Of a stretch of 64,000 bases of DNA, positions 35,151 through 44,221 are shown piece after piece. Under the pieces are notes generated by a model. That model was given only the letters and a program-made list of their open reading frames with translations, did no database searches and was not told the origin of the DNA. This DNA comes from CAMDPA01 sp965223035 (GTDB lineage: Bacteria > Pseudomonadota > Alphaproteobacteria > Rhizobiales > Hyphomicrobiaceae). The stretch spans positions 620,001-684,000 of the forward strand of contig OZ244980.1 of NCBI GenBank assembly GCA_965223035.1, given 5' to 3'. Numbering within the stretch: position 1 is the stretch's first letter; each line of letters starts with the position of its first letter. Position numbers and translations under genes: made by a program.

Positions 35151-36446
35151 ATGAATAGTTTGTCTCCAGCTTTGTTGCTGACCGTCGGTGCCCTCGTAGG
35201 CTTTGTTTCGACAACAGCCAACGCGGCTTCCCTACCTGCAATCAAATCCAACGCCAACAACCGTGTTCCCGCCTGCGCAACGCCCGGTCGTCTAATGGCG
35301 TTCCTGGGATCGAGAAATCCGCGGCTTGATCCCAGGTTCGATGAGGTCGCCACCGCCTACATGCGCCATGGCGAGGCGCTGAGCATACGATGGGACTACG
35401 CCTTCTTTCAGATGATTTTGGAAACCGGCAACCTTTCGTTCCAGCGCGGGAACGGCGTTCCGGGCAGTGTGAAGCCCTCGCAGAACAACTTTGCCGGGCT
35501 GGGAGCGACCAGCCGAAAGGTCGCCGGGGAGGCATTCCCCGACATCCAAACCGGCGTTAAGGCGCATCTCCAGCACCTGCTGATGTATGCCGGAGTGTAC
35601 ATTGACAACCCGGTCGCAGAGCGCACGCGCAAGGTTCAATCGTGGGGCATCTTGACGAAGTGGCAACGCCGCTTCCGGCGGCCGATCACGTTTTCTGACC
35701 TGGCGGCAAAATGGGCGCCGGGCAGTCGCCGCTACGCTGGCCATATCCAGTCGGTTGCCAACCGGTTCTATAGCACAGCGTGCAGGCAGCCGGATCCGCG
35801 TCCGCACCTGGTGGCCGAGGCGCGCGGCACGAACATCGCCTCCAGCCGTAGGACGGCGCGGCCCGCGCCGTCGGCGGGGGACCAATTGGCGCGCAAGGCG
35901 ATCGAGCGGGGGCGCGTGGAAGGCGTAGCTAACCGCTTTGGCCTGGGTGCGCGAACGCTCACCGGCCTGTCAAGTCCGCGCAACGGCTCGAGGCGAGCGA
36001 CCATCAATCGCAATACGACCGGGCTCATCGTCCTCAATCCGTCGAAATCGTCCAGATCGAACAGCGCGGCGGCGGAACAAGCAGCCCCGAAAGCCGGTGC
36101 CAGCGCCGACCGCCCGGCGGCCGGCGCCAACAGCTCGCGCAAAGCCAAGGTGCACTTGGCTTCGGCGGCAACCGCGGCGGCTGCGGCCGTGAAGCCGAAA
36201 CAGCAGCCCGAAAAAACCAAGTGTCGGGTCTGGACGGCGAGCTATGGCGGGCAAAAGGCCGTGATCATTCGCGCCGTTGCCAAAGGGATGATCAACTACA
36301 CGGTTTTGGACGTTAACGAAGGCCAAGAACGGCGGGAGACTGAAGCTTACATCGCGGCATATGCCAAGAATGGCAAAAAGATTGCCGATTTCGGGAGCCA
36401 AAATGCGGCACTCGACAGAGCCTTCAAGCTCTGCCCTGAGGGTTGA
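35151..36446 (+). CDS. Glucosaminidase-domain exported protein, large paralogue
   Basis: A 431-residue exported protein. A signal peptide ends near ANAASL (residues 1-27). The next 200 residues match N-acetylglucosaminidase (GH73-like) domains that cut peptidoglycan: ALSIRWDYAFFQMILETGNL holds a Glu in the expected catalytic place, followed by SQNNFAGLGATSRKVAGEAF and GVKAHLQHLLMYAG. The middle 150 residues are low-complexity, rich in Ala, Arg and Ser. The last 75 (KCRVWTASYGGQKAVIIRAV onward) form a small separate domain of unknown type. ATG 35151 is favoured over TTG 35124. The gene at 36623 is a shorter paralogue of its first half. Confidence 0.8.
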   Translation: MNSLSPALLLTVGALVGFVSTTANAASLPAIKSNANNRVPACATPGRLMAFLGSRNPRLDPRFDEVATAYMRHGEALSIRWDYAFFQMILETGNLSFQRGNGVPGSVKPSQNNFAGLGATSRKVAGEAFPDIQTGVKAHLQHLLMYAGVYIDNPVAERTRKVQSWGILTKWQRRFRRPITFSDLAAKWAPGSRRYAGHIQSVANRFYSTACRQPDPRPHLVAEARGTNIASSRRTARPAPSAGDQLARKAIERGRVEGVANRFGLGARTLTGLSSPRNGSRRATINRNTTGLIVLNPSKSSRSNSAAAEQAAPKAGASADRPAAGANSSRKAKVHLASAATAAAAAVKPKQQPEKTKCRVWTASYGGQKAVIIRAVAKGMINYTVLDVNEGQERRETEAYIAAYAKNGKKIADFGSQNAALDRAFKLCPEG

Positions 36447-36507
36447 GGTGGGGCCTGAAAAACGTAGCTGTGTGGGCCCGGTCGCGCGGTAGCCGGCCGG
36501 GCTGGTT

Positions 36508-36609
36508 GGCAGGTTGCTCACCACTTTAAGAGCGATCATCTTTGCGCCTTAAATCGGAACCGGCGCAATTGGAACCGGCGTTGCGGTTCCGATTTAAGGC
36601 GCGATGATC
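36508..36609. repeat. Palindromic element between two paralogues (locus 8)
   Basis: About 102 bp. The left unit is reduced to GCAGGTTGCTCACCAC. The right unit is complete (TTTAAGAGCGATCATC to GGCGCGATGATC) and ends at TA 36610-36611. It has one change (GGAACCGGCG) from other copies in the palindrome centre. Confidence 0.82.
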
Positions 36610-36622
36610 TAGTCCCTCGCAC

Positions 36623-37537
36623 ATGGCAGGGTTGGATCGGGGAGCGGCGATGCCACGTGTGCAGGTAAGGTTGTGCCCGCGGGGATGGACTTGGGCGCGG
36701 TGGCGAGCGGCCCGCGGGCGGCAGATTGGACGCTCGATGCTGGCCGGCGTCGCGGCGTTGGTTGCGCTCGCCTCGGTCGAGGCAGCGGCGGCGCCACCAA
36801 TACGCATGTCAAACGCGAGTCGGGTGCCCGCGTGCGTCACGCCGGAGCGGCTGATGGCGTTCTTGGTCGCGCGCAACCAGGCGCTCGCGCCGAAATTTCG
36901 CAGCATTGCGCATCATTATAGGCGGCACGGCGAAGCATGGCGGGTGCGTTGGGACTACGCCTTCTTTCAGATGGTCATAGAAACCAATTATCTGCAGTTT
37001 CGGCGCGGCAACGGCCAACCCGGCGATGTTCGGCCCTGGCAGAACAATTTCGCCGGACTGGGGACCACCGGTGGCGGGGTCCGCGGTGATGCCTATCCCG
37101 ACGTCAGCACGGGCGTGTTGGCGCAAATCCAGCACCTGGTGGTCTATTCGGGTGAGCGGATCGACAACCCGGTCGGGCCGCGCACCCGCAAAACGCAAAA
37201 AGACATCATCAGCTTTATGCACCGCGTGACCCGCCGACGACCCGCGACCTTCCAAGATCTGTCCGGGCGTTGGGCGGCGGATCGCCGCTACGGTCGCCTG
37301 ATTGAGCTGATCGCTCAGCGCTTTCGCGGCCAATTCTGCGGCGTCAAGGTGACCTGGGCGGCCAAGATCGTCGCTCCGAAGCCGACACCGGTGATCCGAC
37401 CATCGCGGACGCGTCGTCCGATGATGCCGGCCTTCTCCGGCTTGGGCGCCGCTGGCGTGCGTCCGCCGGCACCCGTTCCGGCGCCTCGGCCGATGGTCCG
37501 GCCCCGCGTGTTTTCCATGCCGCTGTTGTCCGAGTGA
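36623..37537 (+). CDS. Glucosaminidase-domain exported protein, small paralogue
   Basis: A 304-residue paralogue of the protein at 35151. A long basic leader precedes a hydrophobic segment (SMLAGVAALVALASVEAAAA), so it is exported or anchored. The domain keeps RVRWDYAFFQMVIETNYLQF with the candidate catalytic Glu, QNNFAGLGTTGGGVRGDAYP and GVLAQIQHLVVYSGERIDNP. It lacks the low-complexity middle and the C-terminal domain and instead ends in a Pro/Arg-rich tail. Start at ATG 36623 or ATG 36650. The two genes are a tandem duplication separated by a palindromic element. They probably share a cell-wall remodelling role. Confidence 0.78.
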   Translation: MAGLDRGAAMPRVQVRLCPRGWTWARWRAARGRQIGRSMLAGVAALVALASVEAAAAPPIRMSNASRVPACVTPERLMAFLVARNQALAPKFRSIAHHYRRHGEAWRVRWDYAFFQMVIETNYLQFRRGNGQPGDVRPWQNNFAGLGTTGGGVRGDAYPDVSTGVLAQIQHLVVYSGERIDNPVGPRTRKTQKDIISFMHRVTRRRPATFQDLSGRWAADRRYGRLIELIAQRFRGQFCGVKVTWAAKIVAPKPTPVIRPSRTRRPMMPAFSGLGAAGVRPPAPVPAPRPMVRPRVFSMPLLSE

Positions 37538-37581
37538 TGCCGTTCGCTGGCTAAATCATTTCCACCCAAAGCAAAATCGCC

Positions 37582-37625
37582 GTGCCGGGCGGGCGCGCGG
37601 GATGGTTCCAGCTCACACTGACACG
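37582..37625. repeat. GC-rich intergenic repeat, family B short copy
   Basis: CCGGGCGGGCGCGCGGGATGGTTCC is the reverse of the family core (37597-37609), followed by AGCTCACACTG. Only the core is kept. Confidence 0.5.
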
Positions 37626-37710
37626 CTCCAGATCGGCGGCCGGATGGATCGCGCGCCCGTTATCCTGTCGGCCGTCGCGTGCTCGCTTGACCGCACCGAT
37701 CCGTGCATCA

Positions 37711-37790
37711 GAGCAACCTGCCTTTAATCGGAATCGGAACGATCCCGATCAAAGGCAGAAAGTTGCTCACCACTTTAAGGCGCGATGATC
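37711..37790. repeat. Palindromic element, 80-bp form (locus 9)
   Basis: Same layout as the copy inside the OmpA-like gene: GAGCAACCTGCC, joint GTTGCTCACCACTTTAAGG, end CGCGATGATC before TA at 37791-37792. The left flank is CA instead of TA, one base changed. Confidence 0.85.
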
Positions 37791-38008
37791 TAGCCTTCGG
37801 TCGAAGACCCTCGGTGGCAACGTCAGGTAGTGCTGATCGCTCGATCGGCGCGATCAGGCGGCTGATGACGGCTGTGTTGGCCTCACCGTGACCCGCCGCG
37901 GCGCAACCCGGCTGCGCGGCCACGCTTCGGCCGCGGCTCGGCTGCCCCCTTGTCCCATACGATCGCGACTGCCAAAAGTTGGCCGGCGCAAAAAAGGGGC
38001 CCCAGGAC

Positions 38009-40309
38009 ATGCCAGACACCAACCTGAAAAAGATCGCGCTCGACTATCATGAGGCCGATCCGCCGGGAAAAATTGCCATTCATGCGACCAAGCCGGTGGC
38101 AAATCAGCAGGACCTAGCGCTGGCCTATTCTCCCGGCGTGGCCCACGCCTGCACGGCCATCGCGCAAGATGCCACCACCGCCTCACGCTACACGGCGCGC
38201 GGCAATCTGGTGGCGGTGATCTCGAACGGGACGGCCGTGCTCGGCCTCGGCGACATCGGGCCGCTTGCCGCCAAGCCCGTGATGGAGGGCAAGGCGGTCC
38301 TGTTCAAGAAGTTCGCTGGGATCAACGTGTTCGACATTGAGGTCGCCGAGAAAGATCCGGCGCAATTCATCGAGACGGTCGCCCGGCTCGAGCCGACGTT
38401 CGGCGGTATCAATCTGGAAGATATCAAGGCCCCTGAATGCTTCGAGATCGAGCGTGGACTGCAGCGTCGTCTCAACATTCCGGTGTTCCATGACGATCAA
38501 CATGGCACCGCGATTGTCGTGGCCGCAGGAATTCTCAATGGCCTCAAGCTGGTGGAAAAACGGATTGAAGAGGTCAAGCTGGTGACGAGCGGCGCAGGCG
38601 CGGCCGCGCTCGCCTGCCTCAATCAGTTGATCAGCTTGGGGTTAAGGCGCGAGAACGTCATCGTGACAGACATCGCCGGCGTGGTCTACCAAGGGCGCAA
38701 GCAGCTGATGGATCCCTACAAGGCGCCATTCGCACAAGAAACTTCGGCGCGGACGCTGGCCGACGTCATCGTCGGTGCGGACATCTTCTTGGGGTTGTCG
38801 GCTGGTGGCGTGCTGACCCGGGAGATGGTGGCCACCATGGCCGATAAGCCCCTCGTGTTCGCGCTAGCTAATCCCGATCCAGAGATCCTGCCGGAAGACG
38901 TTAAGGCAGTGCGGGACGACGCTCTGATCGCATCGGGTCGTACCGACTATCCCAACCAGATCAACAACGTGTTGTGTTTTCCCTTCGTGTTTCGTGGCGC
39001 GTTGGACGTCGGGGCGACTACGATCAATGCCGAGATGAAAAACGCCGCCGTCGTGGCGTTAGCCGGGATCGCGGAAAGCGAAGCCTCCGACATTGTCCTG
39101 TCAGCTTACGGCACGGATTCGTTGGTGTTTGGGCCCGATTACTTTCTGCCCAAGCCGTTTGATCCGCGGTTGATCACCGAAATTGCATATGCCGTCGCCA
39201 AGGCGGCCATGGACACGGGTGTGGCGACCTGCCCGATCGAGGATTTCGAGGCCTATCGGCAGCGCCTGTCGGGGTTCGTCTATCGCTCGGGCTTTCTGAT
39301 GAAACCGCTGTTCGATGCGGCCAAACGCGAAAATGGTAAGGCGCAAAGGCGCATCGTCTATGCTGAAGGCGAACACCCTTATGTGTTGCAGGCGGCAAGT
39401 CAGGTCATATCCCAACGGCTGGCGCGCCCGGTTCTGGTCGGACGGCTGGAGACCATCGATCGCATGTTGCCACACCTTGGCCTGCGCATGCGACCGGAGC
39501 GCGACTTCGACGTTTTCGACCCGTCGACGGATCAGAGCGTCCCGCAGTTGGCGGAGGAATACCACCGCTTGGTCGCGCGGCGCGGTGTCTCGCCGAGCCT
39601 AGCAAGGCAGGTTGTTGCGGCCGACAGCACCGTTGTCGCCGGGCTGTTGCTGCGACGTGGCGATGCGGACGCCATGATTTGCGGCACGGTTGGCCGCTAT
39701 CATACACGCCTGCGCCATGTCATTCAGGTGGTCGGCCAACGGCCTGGCGTGCGGGGTGTGGCTGCGCTCTCGGGTCTGATCCTCAATCAAGGCCCATTGT
39801 TCATGGCCGACACCTACGTGTGTGAGGATCCGGAGCCGGAGCGGCTGGCCGAGATCACCGTGTTGGCGGTCGAGCAGGTCCGGCAGTTCGGGATCGAACC
39901 AAAGGTGGCACTGCTGTCGCACTCGAGCTTCGGGATGGAGGAGACGGCATCGGCGATCAAAATGCGCGACGTCTTGGGGATCCTCAACGGCTGGGCGCCA
40001 GAGCTGGAGGTCGAAGGCGAGATGCAGGCCGATGCGGCACTGTCTCCCTTCATTCGTGACGAATTGTTTCCCCAGTCCCGGTTGAAGGGGCCCGCAAATC
40101 TGTTGATCATGCCAAGCCTCGACGCCGCCAATATCGCGTTCAACCTGCTGAAGGTCGCCTCTAGCGCCGTCGTCCTCGGTCCCATTCTGCTGGGCGCCGC
40201 GCAGCCCGTGCACGTGGTGACGCCCTCGATCACGGTCCGCGGCCTGTTGAACATGAGCGCGATTGCGCTGACCGATCACCTTCGCACCAGTGAGCACAGA
40301 CTGATGTGA
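38009..40309 (+). CDS. maeB: NADP-dependent malic enzyme with phosphotransacetylase-like tail
   Basis: Converts malate to pyruvate and CO2 with NADP. The 766-residue protein has the MaeB layout. The malic N-domain (residues 1-160) holds ALAYSPGVAHAC, NGTAVLGLGDIG and PVFHDDQHGTAIVVAAG. The NAD-binding domain (160-430) holds LVTSGAGAAALACLNQLISL. The phosphotransacetylase-like domain (about 440-766), which regulates rather than acts, holds RIVYAEGEHPYVLQAASQ and the closing NLLKVASSAVVLGPILLG. ATG 38009 opens MPDTNLKKIALDYHEADPPG. The upstream TTG at 37979 is less likely. With ppdK at 20 kb it offers a malate to PEP route. Confidence 0.95.
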   Translation: MPDTNLKKIALDYHEADPPGKIAIHATKPVANQQDLALAYSPGVAHACTAIAQDATTASRYTARGNLVAVISNGTAVLGLGDIGPLAAKPVMEGKAVLFKKFAGINVFDIEVAEKDPAQFIETVARLEPTFGGINLEDIKAPECFEIERGLQRRLNIPVFHDDQHGTAIVVAAGILNGLKLVEKRIEEVKLVTSGAGAAALACLNQLISLGLRRENVIVTDIAGVVYQGRKQLMDPYKAPFAQETSARTLADVIVGADIFLGLSAGGVLTREMVATMADKPLVFALANPDPEILPEDVKAVRDDALIASGRTDYPNQINNVLCFPFVFRGALDVGATTINAEMKNAAVVALAGIAESEASDIVLSAYGTDSLVFGPDYFLPKPFDPRLITEIAYAVAKAAMDTGVATCPIEDFEAYRQRLSGFVYRSGFLMKPLFDAAKRENGKAQRRIVYAEGEHPYVLQAASQVISQRLARPVLVGRLETIDRMLPHLGLRMRPERDFDVFDPSTDQSVPQLAEEYHRLVARRGVSPSLARQVVAADSTVVAGLLLRRGDADAMICGTVGRYHTRLRHVIQVVGQRPGVRGVAALSGLILNQGPLFMADTYVCEDPEPERLAEITVLAVEQVRQFGIEPKVALLSHSSFGMEETASAIKMRDVLGILNGWAPELEVEGEMQADAALSPFIRDELFPQSRLKGPANLLIMPSLDAANIAFNLLKVASSAVVLGPILLGAAQPVHVVTPSITVRGLLNMSAIALTDHLRTSEHRLM

Positions 40310-40439
40310 CATGCATGCGGGCTGCAGCGTGTGGAAGGCGCAGGCGCTACGGCGGACGGCGCAACGACGTCGGTGAGGACAGGCCGAGGCGCATGGGCTT
40401 GCGAGCCTTCCCGCCCCGCCGCCCCTATGGCGTTTCACA

Positions 40440-40515
40440 GTGCGCCGGAACCATCCCGCTCTCCTGCCCGGCCAACCCAAGGTAGGCTTATGGGGGTGGC
40501 CCACCTTGTCAGCCG
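40440..40515. repeat. GC-rich intergenic repeat, family B copy
   Basis: The core GGAACCATCCCGCTC at 40447-40461 is followed by CTGCCCGGCCAACCC and, after a short loop, GGGGGTGGCCCACC, giving an imperfect hairpin. Confidence 0.6.
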
Positions 40516-40559
40516 CGGCGAGGCAGCGGGGTGGTACCAGCCAAATCTGAAACGCTCTG

Positions 40560-40614
40560 GATCATCGCACCTTTAATCGGGATCGTTCCGCTTCCGATTA
40601 AGGGCAGGTTGCTC
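40560..40614. repeat. Palindromic element, 55-bp form (locus 10)
   Basis: GATCATCGCACCTTTAATCG at the left and AGGGCAGGTTGCTC at the right before TA at 40615-40616. The left flank is not TA. It combines the left end of one unit type with the right end of the other. Confidence 0.8.
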
Positions 40615-40669
40615 TAGGCGGACATGATCCAGCTGGTTGGCGCGCGTCCTACCGCGTCGTTGATCGTCG

Positions 40670-41044
40670 TCAAGAGGCGACGGCGAGGGGGGCGGCTACG
40701 CGGTCGGTCTCAACCGGATCTTGGCGCGGGAAGACCACGACGTTGTCAGCCGCATCGGATGTGGTGAGCATGGCGCCGTCGGCGCCGCGCTGTTTGAACC
40801 AGCGCAGGTGGGTATTGGACAGCATGCCGGTGTCGGTGACCGGCTGCACGATCAGTCCGTCGTCGGTGTCCAACACGGTAGCCAGCTTTTGCAATAGATC
40901 GGCTTCAGCGGCGGGCGCGCGAACATACCAAATCTGTTCGAGTGGCCTGGCCCAGGCGATCCCGAGCGACATGATGGCATCGGCGAGCTGGTGGCGGTTC
41001 TGGCTGGGCTGAGCCAAGTCGTAGGCGATCATGAAAGTGCGCAT
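40670..41044 (-). CDS. Cas2/SinR-like small protein
   Basis: A 124-residue protein. MRTFMIAYDLAQPSQNRHQL and ADAIMSLGIAWARPLEQIWY have the strand-helix-strand start of the ferredoxin-like Cas2/VapD/SinR group. DGLIVQPVTDTGMLSN and NTHLRWFKQRG complete the fold. Similar small proteins are found alone in Hyphomicrobiales chromosomes, not beside cas genes, and their role is unknown. There is no sign that it works with the CRISPR system at the left end, and it differs from cas2 there. ATG 41044 gives the conserved MRTF start. A longer frame to 41152 has no similarity to the family. Confidence 0.65.
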   Translation of the reverse strand: MRTFMIAYDLAQPSQNRHQLADAIMSLGIAWARPLEQIWYVRAPAAEADLLQKLATVLDTDDGLIVQPVTDTGMLSNTHLRWFKQRGADGAMLTTSDAADNVVVFPRQDPVETDRVAAPLAVAS

Positions 41045-41507
41045 GTCAAAGTCTCGTCTGACAAAGTTGCGGAGCAGGGGACGCAACACGGGTGCGCGGT
41101 GAGGGCCCGCGCTACGCTGCACGACGACATCGATGGTGACGCGGGCACACAAATCGTCACGCTACAGGCTGACAAGCCACGCAACGGAGCTGGCGATGGG
41201 ACGCTGACGCACAGTGGCAGGCTGTTGAGCCGCAAAGACCGGCTTGCTCTTAGAACATAATGCGAACATGTCATGACTCGTTTCTGCTGTCCAGGGGTGT
41301 GTTCGATTTTTGTTCCAGAGCGTTTCGGTGCGCGCCGGAACCGTCCCGCTGCTCCACCCGACCAACCAAAACAGCATGACATCGGGTGGGACGTCTGGCC
41401 GAGCGGCCGGCACGGCACATCCGCGAACGGTGGACATGATCGACTGGCCACCCCGGCAACTCCCGCGGGCAGTTGTGCACGCGCGGGGTTGCGCAAGGGC
41501 ATGCTTA
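41045..41507. other. Intergenic region with family B core
   Basis: 460 bp with no convincing gene. It contains a family B core variant GGAACCGTCCCGCTG at 41337-41351, followed by CTCCACCCGACC, and ends at the TA flank of a palindromic element. Open frames on both strands here have shadow-like composition. Confidence 0.45.
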
Positions 41508-41584
41508 GAGCAACCTGCCTTTAATCGGAATCGGAACGATCCCGATTAAAGGCAGGTTGCTCTACACTTTAAGGCGCGATGATC
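41508..41584. repeat. TA-flanked palindromic element abutting IS630 (locus 11)
   Basis: A 77-bp copy between TA at 41506-41507 and TA at 41585-41586. The first 51 bp are an almost perfect palindrome (GAGCAACCTGCC to GGCAGGTTGCTC). The second TA is shared with the left end of the IS630-family element. Confidence 0.9.
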
Positions 41585-41586
41585 TA

Positions 41587-42636
41587 GAGCATTATCATTC
41601 TTGTTGGAATCTTCGCGGGGGATTCCCAAGGGCGTGCGAATATGATTCACACTGCATGCCGGAGGTGGAGGCCGGCATGCATGGCACGACCTTATTCCGA
41701 TGATCTGCGCGAACGTGTGATTGATGCCTTGAATTCAGGGTTGAGCTGCCGCGCCGTGGCCGATCGCTTCGGTGTCAGCGTTTCAGCGGTTGTCAAGTGG
41801 TCGCAACGCTTCCGTGCGACGGGCAGCGTTTCTGCGCGGCGGATGGGCGGGCACCGTCCATTCGCGCTGGCAGCTGAACGCGATTGGTTGCTCGATCGCA
41901 TCAACGCTGAGACAGATGTTTCTCTGCGTGGCCTGCAATCTGAACTTGCCGAACGCGGCATCATCGTGAGCTATGGTGCGGTCTGGAATTTCGTCCATCG
42001 CGAAGGCTTGAGCCATAAAAAAAACCGTGGTCGCAGCCGAACGAGACCGGCCTGACGTCGCACGTCGACGGGCACGCTGGATCAAATATCAAGCGCACAT
42101 CGACCCGCACCGGCTGGTTTTCCTTGACGAGACCTGGACGAAAACGAACATGGCGCCGCTCAGAGGCTGGGCGCCGCGCGGCCAACGCCTGATCGACAAG
42201 GTCCCTCACGGACGCTGGCGCACACTGACATTCCTTGCTGCTCTGCGGATCGACAGGATCGATGCACCCTGCGTGCTCGATGGTCCGATCAACGGCATCA
42301 GTTTCCTGGCCTATGTCGAGCAGTTCCTGGTGCCGACGCTATCACCTGGCGACATCGTCATCATGGACAATCTCGGCTCGCACAAAGGCAAGGCCGTCCG
42401 CCGCGCCATCAAGAATGCACGTGCTCATCGCCTGTTCCTGCCGCCTTACTCGCCGGATCTCAATCCGATCGAGCAAGTTTTTTCAAAGCTCAAGCATCTG
42501 ATCGGCAAGGCGCGCGAACGCACAGTCGACGACCTTTGGCACCGGATCGGCGATTTGCTGAGCCAATTCACCCGCGACGAGCTCGCAAACTACTTCGCAA
42601 ACTCAGGTTATGCTTCCATCTAAAGTGATCATGCTC
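41587..42636 (+). mobile_element. IS630-family insertion sequence, 1050 bp
   Basis: The left end reads GAGCATTATCATTCTT and the right end, inward, reads GAGCATGATCACTTTA, giving imperfect terminal inverted repeats. TA flanks both sides (41585-41586 and 42637-42638), the target choice of the IS630/Tc1/mariner group. The element contains one transposase gene in two frames. It is inserted directly beside a palindromic element whose ends resemble its own. Confidence 0.92.
41681..42623 (+). CDS. IS630-family DDE transposase, two overlapping frames
   Basis: Frame one (ATG 41681 to 42055) carries the N-terminal helix-turn-helix region: MARPYSDDLRERVIDALNSG and RAVADRFGVSVSAVVKWSQR. At a run of eight A at 42017-42024 (after SHKK) the conserved protein continues in the +1 frame as TVVAAERDRPDVARRRARW to 42623. 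The catalytic triad is LVFLDETWTK, IVIMDNLGSHKG and LPPYSPDLNPIEQVFSKLKH, all present. With seven A the frame would be continuous. Transposases of this group are known to use slippage at A-runs, so the protein may still be made. Alternatively this copy is dead by one extra A. Length when joined is about 313 residues, normal. Confidence 0.88.
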
Positions 42637-42706
42637 TAGTCAGCTGCAGCGGCGGTCGAGCGGCGGATCAATTGCGACGCGGCTCGCCTCCAATCCGAGC
42701 TGGTGC

Positions 42707-43838
42707 TTATTCGATGTCTTCCACAACGTCCGGGCCCTCGCCCTTCAAACGCTGCGCCAAGGCCGATTGAATGAACGGATCGATATTGCCGTCGAGCACA
42801 TCACCCGGGCTGCCGCTGGAGGCGCCGGTCCGCAAGTCCTTGACCAGCTGGTAGGGCTGCAGCACGTAGGAGCGGATCTGATGCCCCCAGCCGATCTCTG
42901 ACTTGGCCAGCTGATCGGCCTGCGCTTTTTCCTCCCGTCGCTTGAGCTCAAGCTCATAGAGCCGCGCCTTCAATCGGCGCATTGCCGTGTCTCGGTTTTG
43001 ATGCTGCGATCGCTGGTCCTGACTGAACACGACGATGCCTGTGGGCTTGTGCGAGATGCGTACCGCCGATTCCGTACGATTGACGTGCTGACCGCCGGCG
43101 CCGGACGATCGGGTGAACGACACGTCAAGATCGGCCGGGTTGATGTCGATTTCGATGGAGTCATCAATGATCGGATAGACGCCGACCGAAGCGAAGCTGG
43201 TGTGTCGGCGTGCGTTGGAATCATAGGGACTGATGCGGACCAGGCGGTGCACACCCGTCTCGGTCTTAAGCCAGCCGTAGGCTTTGTCGCCCTTGATCTC
43301 CAATGTGGCGGACTTGATGCCGGCCTCTTCGCCCGGGCTTTCATCGGTCAGCTTGACCTGATATCCGCGTCGCTCTGCCCAGCGCATATACATGCGCAGC
43401 AGCATCGCCGCCCAATCCTGGCCTTCTGTGCCACCCGCGCCGGCGTGCACCTCCAGATAGGCATCATTGCCGTCGGCCTCGCCGGATAGCAGAGCTTCGA
43501 CTTCGCGGGTTTCCACGGTCTGGGCCAGCAGCCTCAGCTGCTCTTCGCCCTCGCCGACGGTCACCTCGTCCTGCTCCGCTTCGCCGAGCTCGATTAAGGT
43601 CACCGCATCCTCAAGCTCGCCCGATAGCTCGCGGTAAATGGCAATTTGGCGCTCCAACAGTTGACGCGCGCGCATCACTTGACGGGCTTTGCCCGCGTCG
43701 CTCCACAGCTCGGGATCTTCCGCCTGGTGGTTCAGCTCGGCTAGTCGCTGCTCGGCCGTATCCCAGTCAAAGATGCCTCCGCAATAGTGCGAGCGAGGCG
43801 GTTATGGTGTCATAAAGCTTCTGAGCTTCGGCGCGCAT
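42707..43838 (-). CDS. prfB: Peptide chain release factor 2, with programmed +1 frameshift
   Basis: Release factor for UGA and UAA stop codons. Translation starts at ATG 43838 (MRAEAQKLYDTITASLALLR), runs 23 codons to CTT TGA C at about 43770-43766, and continues in the +1 frame as DWDTAEQRLAELNHQAEDPE. An internal Shine-Dalgarno-like CGGAGG lies three bases before CTT TGA, the classic prfB autoregulation site. The rest shows VHAGAGGTEGQDW (GGQ-type domain entry), SSGAGGQHVNRTESAVRISH with the GGQ motif, and SPYDSNARRH. The anticodon-like SPF tripeptide appears here as SPY. Total about 376 residues. It lies downstream of the amidase and PBP1A genes on the same strand, a typical alphaproteobacterial order. 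Confidence 0.95.
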
Positions 43839-44221
43839 GGGTTTACTCCATAGATGCATGGGTGCGTGTTGCTTGCCTTTGGTTCCACCGACGTCACGCC
43901 AACCGGGGATGGCAAACGAACGCCGCCCGCCGTTGCTTGGTGGCAGTGGGAAGAAGGTGTCGCGACAGGACTATTGAACCTTCTTTTTATAGGCAGTGCA
44001 GCGAGCCGCGTAAACCGAACGCGTGGCTTTGTGTGGTTGATTGACCGGGTGCGGGTCAGGCCTTGCTTATAACGGATAGGGCCAGTCCTCGGTCTCATCC
44101 GGCGGTGATCGTGTGCCCGATCGAGACCCCTGGGACGACTTAACCTCTTAATGTTGAGCGTTTTTCGGCGGACCATCTGCAAGCTACGGAGCTACCCCAG
44201 CTGCCACCGGCGCCGATTGAT
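43839..44221. other. Intergenic region between PBP1A and prfB genes
   Basis: 383 bp between two genes on the minus strand. No gene is seen. The minus strand holds an AT-rich stretch near 43985 (CCTATAAAAAGAAGGTTCAA) that could be promoter DNA for prfB, but no paired boxes are certain. Confidence 0.35.

Larger units (their letters stand above)
40310..40669. other. Intergenic region with two repeat families
   Basis: No gene in 360 bp. It holds a GC-rich family B copy at about 40440-40515 and a 55-bp palindromic element at 40560-40614. The two families also lie close together near 59.05 kb and 37.6 kb. Confidence 0.55.

Noticed and set aside
39599..40504. Minus-strand frame of 301 codons opposite the maeB end
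   Set aside because: Antisense of the phosphotransacetylase-like domain, which is clearly coded on the plus strand.
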